DNA of 64,000 nt, taken from Colius striatus. Its lineage: Eukaryota > Chordata > Aves > Coliiformes > Coliidae. The stretch's first letter is position 1. Each line of letters starts with the position of its first letter. The position numbers and the translations under genes were made by a program. This document shows, one piece after another, positions 12,001-23,800 of the stretch. The notes below the pieces were generated by a model. That model was given only the letters and a program-made list of their open reading frames with translations, had not been told where the DNA came from and ran no database searches. The stretch spans positions 10,692,915-10,756,914 of the forward strand of contig NC_084771.1 of the NCBI RefSeq assembly GCF_028858725.1. Reading direction: 5' to 3'.

Positions 12001-12540
12001 TACAAGAGCATTTTAAACTGATACCACCAGTGGATGGATTGCAGATTCTTCACTCCAAGCTATGAGGAAAAAAACCTCCTCACCTGGTCCCGCACATTGT
12101 CCACCGAGGTCAGACCAAATTCTTTACAGCACATTAGAAGATGTTGCTTCTCAGACAGCTTCTTCCAGCAGCCTGGAGCCACCTGTAGAGAACCTTACCC
12201 ATGGGTGAGGGGCAGACAGCTTTCCAGGAGGAAGAACACACTGAAAAGGCATTAGTTTTAATATCTGTTTAAAACCAAATCTAATTAATAAACAGCTCAG
12301 AGCAACAACATGTACAGAAGACACCAAGATTCAATCCAGCTTCAGGAGTATTATTACTGTTTGGGGGTTGTATTTTTTAAACCAGTGAGCTCACCTGCTT
12401 TCCATTCTGTCAAAGAAGGGGAAGTGGAACCACAGCTGGTTTGACAGAAGTTTGCTACATAAGAGTCTTTAACTGACTTCACATTTCAAAGGGTGAAGTT
12501 CTGCCCTGAACTGAATGAACCAATAAACAAACTAGTTGTT
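6009..12540. other. Intergenic region without recognised features
   Basis: About 6.5 kb of ordinary AT-leaning DNA. Open frames are short, have no recognisable domain, and lack matching splice sites. Regulatory or ncRNA content cannot be excluded by eye. Confidence 0.4.
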
Positions 12541-15500
12541 TACTTTAAAAAGGTATTTATTTTTGGAGGGAATAAAAATAAACTGGAATACAAGTAGAAC
12601 TTCATGGAACAAATACATTTAGAGAGAAAAAAAGGACACAGTGCTCCTCTAAACATGGTACAGTTTTCGTTTAAGCAGTGCATTAACAAATGACGTGTGT
12701 ACAGCCATCGCAGCATGGTCAGGAATGGGGGATTTCCTCATCCACAATTTGATACAACTGTCCCTCAACAGTTACACCAACAAAAACAGTAACTGACTCA
12801 CAGAAACAGCAAAAACATTTACAGTTTGCAGCCGAGTACTACATACAGCTTTAGGTACATTCCTACAGACAGCAGTTTGTGGATGATGGAAGGGGAAGGT
12901 ACGTGTGCTCAGTTACACCTGACTAGATCCAGTGCTACAAGTTATTCCAGTAGTATGCTGCTACATTAAATACAGACACACAGATATAGATAAATGATAG
13001 GAGATACAGGTCAACCATTTTAACCTGTTCTCTTCCTGCATTGCTTCTGTGGTTTGGAGATGCCAAAAGGATGCAGCGCTGTACATTGAAACACTCACCC
13101 AACGAATCACAACTGCAGCTGGCACCAACCTGGCTGTTTTAGTGCTAAAGATGCTTGTAAAAACTTGGACTTTAACATCATCTCATTAATCAAGTGCTGT
13201 GTTTTAATTAAAACATAACAACTACATGCACGACAGACTCTTCCTCCCCTCTGCTCCAAGGGGAGGGAAGTGCCTCTGTGTAAACAAGGGGTAACTGTGT
13301 TACCTCCCTACAGAAAAGGGCCCCAGCACTCAAGGCAGAGCAGCTCAGCAGACACACTTGGAATTCTCCTGATCACTCAAAAATACTCATCACTCATCAT
13401 TGCCAAGAAATGATCCCTGTGGGGAAGCAACCATCAGTGACACTACCCAAAGATCAGTTTTGCCAGAAGGTGAACTGAAGTGGGCTCTGGCCCAAGAGCT
13501 CTTTGAAACGCTTTCCTTGCAGGTGCTACGACAAAAGGGTGCTTTGGAGTGATATTAGGGCTCACCATCTCCAAACATGATGGAAACAACAGACATAGGG
13601 CACTTCACCAAGGGAGATTTCCACCTGTAACCCAACAGCAGAGATCCTGGGAAGCTCTGTGCTCCTTCCCAGTAAATCTCCCTACTCAGGACTCAAGAAG
13701 CTCACTGAAGCTCATCAGTGACCTAGAAGAGAGTCTCCTTCTCCATCCTAGTCAGGGGAGCTTCATGTACCCTTGAGCCAGCACAGAGCAGCTGGGATTT
13801 TGCTCTTAAGCACTGAAATGAAAGGCATTCACTCAGAGCAGGAACAGAAATGCAGCTATATGCACATCATGAGCACTGACTTTAACAAGCTGCTTTTTCT
13901 CTCCCTCCGAAGAGGGACAACTGAGAACTATAACATCTATGGGCAAACCACTTTTTCTTCTCTACAGCAAACAGCACCGATTGGATTTTCTCTACCACAG
14001 GCAACAACTGCAAAACAAAACACAGTTTAAGAATTCAGCATTATGAAGTTCACATTAGGACATTTCAACCGAGAAATAAAGCTGCACAAGTCCCTTTTCT
14101 AAGTAGTAGCTTGAAAGACAGGCACTTGCCCACTGCAATGCTATATCAGCTTGTAGGAAGAGACATAGGTACAGGAATGAAACCACAACACCACGGAGTA
14201 TCTTGGTAAAGCAAGACATGCTCCAGAAAAGGGCTTTACACCAGCAGAGCCCATCCATAGCAAACAAGACCCCTCTTCCCTTCCAGTTCTTCCAGTCAGA
14301 GGAATCCAAATGGAAAGCAGCAAGTTGCATTGTTCATGTGACAGCCCCAAAGAAACCTCAGTATTCCTGACTTCACAACACATGGATGCTCACTAGGAGT
14401 AAATAACTTACAGTCCCTTTTCACCTACACAATGCTTGCATAAGGAGATTCCTACAGAACAGCTTTTAGATTTAACACTTTTAGGGATCACATCAGAAAA
14501 ATCACTCCCCATGGTCAGCAGGGGGTCAGTAAGGAGGGAACACAGGCTTTCTGCAAGGCTCTGGGAAGCAGCCTGAGCTGAGCAGTGAACACACACTGCT
14601 CAACAGCTCAGCCTCTCACCAGCTTGTCATTTTTGGTCTCAAAACACCCAGGAGTCACCAGCAAAACGAAAAAGCTTCTCACTAACTGGTTTTCAAAGGC
14701 AGAGTCTCACAGAAAGCCATGAAACTCCCTGGAATCTTTTCCAGCTCTGCAAATTTACAGCATCAGCACCAACAACTTTTAATGTGTCCCAGACTTTGAC
14801 CATGTTTGTATGTATTAAATCCAAGAGGCTTAAGATGACAGATCATCACCTCTTTCTTTCTTTTTGACTAGGTTTTGCATTTCAAAGTATAAAGTCATCC
14901 ATTGTTTGTAACTGAAATCAAAAGCAGCAAGATTACTACAAGCTTACTAACACTTTCAGTGTATGGAGGAATCTTTTCATAGTGAGGTGCACCTGCAGTA
15001 ATACTGTAGTCAAGAAGGATTTGTGGAAACATCAGCGTTATGTTTGGGGATAAGCAGATTATTACACTTTTTTTTCAAGGTAATCTGTGGCAATTCAAAA
15101 GACAAGGCAATGTGGGAACATTTCTAGAAACCTTCTGCAAAATGGTTCTATACAATGATTGCCCAATGGCACGTCTAAATCCTTCAGTAGTCAGTCAAAT
15201 CTCTAGTTTTCACTGGAGAAGGCATTAGAAGAAATGATGACATCTAGAATTGGTCCTAAAAAGTGCCTGTCTGAGTCTCATTTACCAGGAGATCCCAGCA
15301 CCATCCAGTGGAAACCTACAGCAGATCCCAAACCCCACTGGGGTATCTAAAGCAGTTCAGACACATTTGCTTGAGGCATGTGTGGATAAAGCGAAATCTA
15401 AAGGCTGGTGGACAATCTGATTTAATGTCAGGAGCTTAGCAGATCTCATCAGGAGCAAAGAGACTCAGCAGCAAACACTCATCTTGAGATTAAGACACAT

Positions 15501-17591
15501 TCAGAAACCTGCATCCTTAAAATCAGATCAATGGCTGCTGCAGTAATTTTGATGAGTACCCACTCAACAAACTGTGAACATCTTCTGTTTCAGGCTACCC
15601 AGTTCAGTATTTGCTGTGCTTTATTTTTACATCAGTCATTGTGGTTCTGTCACCCCCACCCTGGAAACAACCTGCCTTCAGACTGAAAACCCTGCAACAT
15701 GGAAAAAAGTTTCTCTTTGTCATTCTGGGCATTGAAGAAATTCTCAGCTATTGCCCTTTTTCTTCAGGTCTTTTGAATTGCTAAAGAAAAGACATCTTTT
15801 CTTACCCAAAAGGAAACACTCAGGGGTGGATTTTGTGGGTTGTTTTTTCTTTTCTGCTTTATCTTGAACACTGGAACTAACCTGGTCCTTTCACTATAGG
15901 TTATAAGCAGATGAAAAATGGCTACTGATTTTACAGTGCTGGAATGTTTCTGTTGTGTTGTAGATTGGGAGGGTGAGCTTGGAAATAGTTTCAGTTTGCT
16001 TCAAAGTTTTATAACAAGAAAAAAAGAATGATTTTAAGACCTAACGGCAGCATCTCATTTAAACAACAGGATGCAAAAGCAAGCAGAGAAACACCTGGAA
16101 TTAAACTGCACAAAGGGACTTCTCCATGCAGTTAAGCACGTTTCATAGAAGCTTGTCCAAAACAAGTGCTATGGAGCAGCTTTCCTGGGCCATCCACTTC
16201 CCCGGGGGGACGAGCCCTTGGTTTCTTCACAAGGCTTCTGTATAAATGGAATACACATCTGTTTTAAACCTGCAACTTTGAATTACTACCTCCAGCTGAC
16301 ATTACTGCTGTTTGAAGCTAAACTAAGTAGCGTTAACAAGCACTGGAGTGAGTCCACACTAGAGCCACAGCCACAAGCCACGATGTCCACTTCTTGTTTT
16401 AACAAGGGGTCACATTCTGACTTATGTTTTGACACCAGCTTCACAAAATTACAAAGTTCACGGTATTGTTCATCTCACCCTCTCCTGACAGTACAGACAA
16501 GACATCTCTAAGGTTCACGTAACTTCAACATCCAAGGTAACAGTCACTACAATCACTCAGCACATGATTTGAAGTCCTCATTGTAGGACCCACTGCAACA
16601 ATAGAACACAAGTTGTCTGTAATTACTGCGAGGAATCACATTGGTTCCAGCTTAGAACAAAGAGTTACCCTCTTGCTTCGCTTCAACCAAGATCAGAAGA
16701 CATGAGAAAAATTCCATATAACTTTTTTCTTATCTTTTCTCAATTATCATCCTCCCTCTGTCAAAAATTCCTGTGTTACCAGTTGTCTTCATGGCCTGCT
16801 GCCCTCTTACAACTGGCAAACAAGGTCCAATTAAGTAAATGAGGTTCATAAAAGCTTCTTTGAAAGGTCAGCTTAGAAGGAAGCTAGCGAAGTCAGGGAT
16901 CAGCAAAGATCCTGGAGAAGCTGGCAGCACATAAAAAAAAAACCCCTTTGTTTAAAAATACTGACTACAAAGATGACCAGATACTACACTCTACACTACA
17001 ACAATAAAAATAGCACGTTGCATGGCTCCACGTGAAAACCATCTCAATAAAAAGGCACAGGGGGGCTTGTTTTTGTTTAACAAATATGCATAGGAAACAA
17101 GAAATGAATCAGTTCTGCCACAAAGTGAGGGTCCATGCAGAGATTCATTCATAGCTAAGAAAAGGGCTTTTTTTTTTAAATCATTTTAAAACCAACTGAA
17201 CTTTTTTACCATTTTAAGATGATGTTGCACCACCACTGAGAATAAACGGATTGCATCTTTCCAACTCCAGTTATAAACACTGCACAGCTCTTAAGGTTCA
17301 TTGGCCAAGATTTCTTTCAGCTTGGAATGCTGGTCCTGGCAGGCAGTCATAACACACAATGGGTTTTCCACTGCTTCCTCTGACTCAAGGCATCCTTCTG
17401 GGCAGCTCCTCATCATTTGAGCTGCAAACCAAACCAAACACAGACTGTCTTCTCCACAGTGAGCACAGCTCTCTGCAAGCACGTACTCACAGGTGGCTGA
17501 AAATGGTTGGGGAGGGTTCTATGCCCTTGTAGGGGCACAGCTCCCCTTTGCCTCACGTGCCTGGATCGCTGAACCCAGTTCTCAGAGCAGA
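12541..17591 (-). other. Possible long 3' UTR of MTMR8
   Basis: Downstream of the MTMR8 stop there is no other gene on the minus strand. Two AATAAA signals are visible on that strand, at about 15620-15625 and 12553-12558. The farther one would give a 3' UTR of about 5 kb. Nothing in the sequence proves which site, if either, is used, so the extent is inference. Confidence 0.3.
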
Positions 17592-17876
17592 TCAATGGTG
17601 CTGCCGCTTTCCATCCTTCACTTCCAAGTCCAAACCATCAACAGCGTCCTTAAGATCATGGAGGTCCTGGTGATGAGGGAGGGGCTCCTTGTGCTTTTGG
17701 TCCACATCTGACAGAACATCTATGTCCCCTGCTGAAGCACCATTGCTCAGCACAGGAGGTGGTTCCCCTTCATAATCCTGAGGAGTGTTGAGCATCGGTG
17801 TTTTTGAAACAGCGTGTCCTACTTTGGATAAGGGGCAAGCTTCACTGGGCAAAGGACCATCAAGGAAAGGAAGTTT
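17592..17876 (-). CDS. MTMR8: MTMR8 terminal coding exon 14
   Basis: After the acceptor TTTGTGTAG it encodes 94 residues from [10 protein letters not shown] to KDGKRQHH and a TGA at 17592-17594. The tail is proline- and acid-rich, with [18 protein letters not shown] near its end. It shows little resemblance to the human tail I recall, so this exon is assigned mainly from the in-phase acceptor and the lack of another candidate. Confidence 0.78.
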   Translation of the reverse strand, partial: KLPFLDGPLPSEACPLSKVGHAVSKTPMLNTPQDYEGEPPPVLSNGASAGDIDVLSDVDQKHKEPLPHHQDLHDLKDAVDGLDLEVKDGKRQHH

Positions 17877-20800
17877 CTACACAAAAAGACAGTTTACAAA
17901 GATTTATGAAAACTACTATTCTCAGATGTCAGGAATATACCCAAGACAACTATCAACATAATAGTCCAGTGCCAGGGCCTCTTTCAGCCCTGTAATCCAG
18001 CACTGAAGCACGTGAGCATAAACCCTTACATGTTTCATACAAACATCGCTGTTTAGTTCATAAAACTCAAGTTTTCAGCATTCACATTAACCTAGCAAAG
18101 GACACTGATATGTCTTCTCCCTGGGGTATTTTTAGATGATTCTCCCACTACTGTATTTTCAGGTTGAGATTGGGCTGGTTTGTTTGGTGTTCAATATGCA
18201 TAGGAAGTGTATTGCAAATAGAGCTTTAAGCATAAAGGAAAGTCATATTTTCCACCAGGTGCCCACCAAGCCATTCTACCACTCCCCACCTCAGCAAGAT
18301 CAAAGATAGAAAAAAATCCCCCCATGTGTCAAGATAAAAGCAAAGGAAAACAAAAGATTTTTTCTCCACTTCCCATCAGTAGTCAATGTACAGGCACTTC
18401 TCAGGAAGCATTTGCTCCAGAAGACAAACACCTTCATAACCAAGGTGGTCCTTCTTTTTCTGAGCTGTTACTGCTGAGCAGATGTTGCATGATCTGCAAC
18501 AGCCCTTCAGTCACTTTGGGTCAGCTGTCCCAGCTGGGTCCCCTCTCCAAGGGCTTGCCCACCTCCAGCCTCCTGCCTTTTGGTGAGGAGGAAGGATGTT
18601 GGAGAGAGCCTTGATGCTGTGCCAGCACACAGCACAGCACCGTGGTAACACTGGTGTGCTATCAACCCTTCTGGCTAGGAAACAGTACAGTACTACAAGG
18701 GCTGCTCAAGGGAAAATCAGCTCCATCTCATGCAGACACAATACACATGGAAACATGAAGCTAGAGCACTGCTGAGCCAGACATCTACATCTTTGCATAG
18801 GTAAATATAGCGCTTCGGTGATTCTGATCAGAACTGATCATACTATGGTCAGTTTATTGCTGCTTATTGTTCTGGGTTGAAGGATAGAACCTGGTTATTC
18901 TGGACACACAAGATCTCTGCCCTCTGATGCCACAGAACACAAGTAGTAAATGTGCAAGATTCCCGGTCTTGTTTAAACAAAGCACTTGGATCCAAGGAAG
19001 CCACTTTTAGAGGGTCGTTCATCCGTCACGATCCAGCTACATTTTGGCCATTACATGAAAGCCAATTGAAGTAACTCAACTGCTGTGATATCTGGTTGAT
19101 CATCAGTTTTTCTAATGTGGCTTGTGAAGGAGAAGGTGGGACAGGAAAACATGGGGGGAGCTGAAAACATGAACGTTTTGTACATTCATATTATTGGGGG
19201 GTGGGGGGGGAAGCAGGCCCATTCTTTTCTTCTGTCCCTTGGAACTGAAATCCCCAGATGTTCTTTTGACATCTCTTTCATTTAGAGAATTAGAACATCA
19301 TGAGCCAGCATCAGAACTCAACTAAACACAGCATTTCCCTGGCAGATGGGTTATCAAACCTATTTATCACAGCAATGTCATTAAACCCTTGCTTTGCCCA
19401 GCTCTGCCCAGCATGTTGAAAAGAACTGCTCAGTGGCAATGCTCAGTCACAACTGTTTGCCAAAAACATCATGTGATTTTAAATATTTAGAAGATTCAGG
19501 ACTCACATTTTCCAGTTCAGATGCATTGTCCTCCAGCTTCATCTTTTGGCTCATGCAGCTTAGCAGGTGATCCAACACACACTGTTTTGGATGCATTCCT
19601 TTGTCAAAGCGATTATACATCCCACACCAAAACCTCAAGAAAGAGGGCAAGAAAAGAGAATTAGGTGGCCAGTTGTATGCCAACAGCCAATGAGCTAGGT
19701 GCTGTTTGAGAAAAAATGGACAAATTGAGGTTAGTAACTGATTGTACAAACCTGTCACAGCCTTAGGTTATAAAATTCAGTCTGAAGGGGCAAATACTCA
19801 TACAGTTAAAAAAAACCTCCTGAGGATTTAACTACTTCTGCTGTGTGATCCACATGCACCAGTAATAAGATGAAAATACACTTTTTTCAACAGCAGACTC
19901 ACTTGGGCAGTTCCATTTCAAATCCTCAGTTCTCCCAACCTCCCTGATTTTATTAGAACTCTTTGCCTGCCAGTAACACAGCACTTAAAAACACATTTGC
20001 ATCCCTTCCACTCTCATCAGGGAACAGGAATGAAGCAGAAATAAAGCAAAACTAACCACTTCAGCTATAACACCCTGGGCATACAAATACACATGGCAAG
20101 AAGAAATCCCTCTTGTGAAAACCACCCTGACTGCATAAGCCTGGGTGTGACTGGCCACTGAAATTCCTGTTTCAAAGACTTCCTCAATATATACTCAAAT
20201 ATGTAAAGGAAAGAAGGAACTTTTCTTTAACAATTGCCTACCCTGTCACATAAATTTGACAGAGCAAACAGTGTGTTTGTGGGGGTCAGCACATCTGAAG
20301 TTCTTTTTTCCTTTGCCTTTCCCCACCCTCTTTCCCAATACCAAAAACCCCACATTATTTCACCTTACAGTACCCGCATTTATTTAGCAAATACCTGTGC
20401 ACTATTGCTCCATTTAAAACAAGTCATGCCAATCAGTGAAAATTTATGTCATTAAACCTGAATGATCAATCTACATTACAATGAGATAAATGCTCTCCTT
20501 CTCCTTCTTAAATAAGCAACTTACTGGAAACTGAAAGGTAGTGTGTTTGGCTGAAGCTCTTTGTAAGCTGTAAATCCTTTGTACAGAGGATTTCTCAATT
20601 CCTGCTTCTTCTGTAAGAGGAAAGGCCACAGGGAATGGGTCTTCTCAAAGATTCTGTCAATTACAAATAACACCCAATCACTAAAACATAGAATCAAGTT
20701 AAGTGGATTAATAACAGCTCTTCTGAGTAGAATCAGATCAAGGGAGCTAAGACTTATTTTTACACAGTATCTGATTAACTTCATGAGCAAGACACCACTG

Positions 20801-23800
20801 AGGAATATCTCATCACTTTAAAAGGACACTATCCAGTCCAAAAGAGGTATCTGCAAGTTATCACCGTGGTCAAATGAGAAAACATTACTTTAGAGAGATA
20901 ACTAATCTGTAATTTTTTTCACAGCATAAAACAGAAGCATCTACCAAGGCCCTTGACCAATCTGCAATTAGACCAAAACCAAACACACACACAGTTTGCC
21001 CTTTTGCTGACAATGCAAGGGACTTCTAGACTGCTGGCTGTACAAATTGACAACTCACTTCAGATCCTCACGCTCCTTATGGCAGGTCCCAAGGAAGTTG
21101 CCAAACTGGCAGGAGTAGACATGGTCATGGATTTCAAGAAGGAAACGCTCATTGAACTCAAATGTGCAGGGGAACTGCTGCATGAGCTGCCAGACACATT
21201 CAACAAACTGAGTGAAGACAGGGGATACTTCTTTGGGATCACCATCCAAATGGCCACATCTAGAGAGATGCAAGCAAACCAAGGTTAAATCCAGTCACCC
21301 AGCAAAGAAAAGAATCCCCTTGCCATTAAACTGGGAAGATTTCTTCACTGCTCTTCATGCTGTATCTTAAAGCAACTGCACGTTTAAGGCACATGACCCT
21401 CACCATTATTTGTTCTCCAAGGGCACCTGGCAGGAGGGATGAACATCATGCAACATCCCTCTTTAAAGTAAAATTAGCAATGGAAGATTCTGTCTGTCTG
21501 CCAGGAAGGCTAAGAAACAGTGTGGGGAAAAAAAATGTCCTCTGTCATCTACAGATGTGAGACTATTTTATGGTGGAGGCATAAAACAGTGAACAATCCA
21601 ATTTTGCTCTATATGGGCATTGAGTGAAAGCCTGGTAGGAAATTACTCAGAAAGAAAACAGATATATCTCAAAAAAAGAGAACTTCAAAACAACATCAAA
21701 AGATATTTTTACAGCTTTAGATGAAGTTCAGAAAGTAGTTCCACAAAACCCTAGCCAGGTTTCTACCAGTGTTCATTACAACCCATCACACAAGAAAAAA
21801 GAACCAGAAAAGGAGGAAATGGAAAACCACTTTTGGAAAGCAGTCAACACTCTACTGTACTATAATGACTGTTTGGTCTGAAGAGAAAAAAACTCAGGAC
21901 AGAATCTTCCTTTTCTAGGAAAGGATATAACCTGGAAATCCACAGAAAGGGTTTTACACTCAAGTGTAAAAATGAAGTAAGACTACTTATGACAGCAATC
22001 AAGCTGACCAAATCCCTGGTTCTGTAATTCCAATGACAATACTCTGAGCAGTGGCATGAAGGACTGATTTCCCTTAGAACTGTAAGACACTGGCCACCAC
22101 TATGAGAGGAATTATTTTGTCTACTGGAATAAAGCTGATATTCTCAGTCAATGCTGGAATTCGCATCTCAAATCCTTTTTGTATCTATTGCCAAGTTCTC
22201 ACATTTGGAACAATCCTTTCAGGAGTTGGATTTTGGAGATGCAGGGGGTTGGACTGGATGATCTCTAAAGGTCCCTTCCAACCCCTACCATTCTATGATT
22301 CTATGATAGGTGAAAAGAGTCCCTAAAGAAACATAAACAACCACCATAGAACATTTACTTGACCAACAATGACCAAACAGCAGTTCATCTTTGACTACTA
22401 CTTCTTATATAGCACAGTAGGGGTGTGCATACCATTTACCTTCCCCAGGTAGGCTTTAATGAAATAGATTCATTAGAAACAAGAACCAGTTCCACATCAA
22501 GAACTGAGATTCAATTTTTAACAAGCCAGTATCACTGAACAGACCAGTCCCTTCCCTCCTCATATTCTTTTGGACCATTCTTGTTTCTAATTTCTATATG
22601 GTCAAAGTAACAAGAAGTAACTCAAGGTACTATCCCTACTAGATGCAGGCTATCAATTAGAGGACTTACAGCACTTTTAATCTTCCTACAGTATGCAGGT
22701 CAAATTGGTTTCAGCATTATATTTGGCTTAAGTTTATATTTTGAACTTAAGTCATAAGTCCTGACAACCATTAGCTGAGATTTTCTTCCAGGAGATGATT
22801 GCAGAAGGATTCATATGCCTTGTCAGATCATTAGCACTCCTCATGTAACACATTATTTTACAGGTAGGAAAACACTAAGAGTTCAAACAAATTGTTCAAG
22901 ATCATATAATCTTGTAAAGTAATAAAAAAGCACTGGTGAAACAACTTCAGCAGATACTGGCTTTTTGTCAATATCTCCAACTCCAACATCTTCCAAATCT
23001 TCTCTCCTGTGTCCTGTATTTTGAATGTTTCATGGGAGCATAAGAACCTGAAAAGAGCAGGAGCTCCACAGACAAAGCTTCACCCGTGACAATGTGCTGC
23101 TCTTACCTGTGTGAGAACTTGTGGCCCATTGCAATCCATTCCTTTTCTATCAGAACCTTCAGTTTCAAAACAGATTAAAAAAGAGCATTACTTTTTTAAA
23201 CAAAAAAAGAGAACTATGAAGCCTTTAATGTTGATTTCTAAAAAGCTCAAAACTGATGCTACCTGCTGGCCTATATCCATAGATGCCAACGTAAATAGTA
23301 ATAGAGATTTCTCCATCAGTCAGTCACAGTACAATGTCACTGTTGGAGTCAGGGGTTATTTCAAGCAAGTCTAGTATTATTCCTAGGGAGTTTCTACAGT
23401 GTTAAAAATCATAATATATAGACACATTGAGCTAGAAGAATTAACAGCTTAATATTATGCTGTGTAGTAGTTCATTTGGAAAAGAGTATTGTGATGTTCA
23501 GGCAAATAAATCAGCAGCTGGAACCCAACAAGTGTTTAAACACACAAATGGGAATGTAAGAAGTACAGCTGTACACCGAGGAGCTCAGGATAAAAATCAG
23601 AAAGCTATATGGCTTCCTCTCTTTTTGAAGTGCTGTATATAAGAAAATAACAAGGAAGCAGTCTTTGAACACATCTCATAGGCAAGCAAATGACTGATAC
23701 TGATCCATTAAACATGATCCAGCAAGGCAAGTAATAAAGATCAATTCCCAATATCATCATTCAGAGACTCCAAGGCCAAAAGGAAAGCTGAAATTCACAG

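Noticed and set aside
17413..17595. 60-codon minus-strand frame just after the MTMR8 stop
   Set aside because: It continues the MTMR8 frame immediately after the TGA but has no family similarity. It is taken as 3' UTR; read-through is not supported by anything visible.
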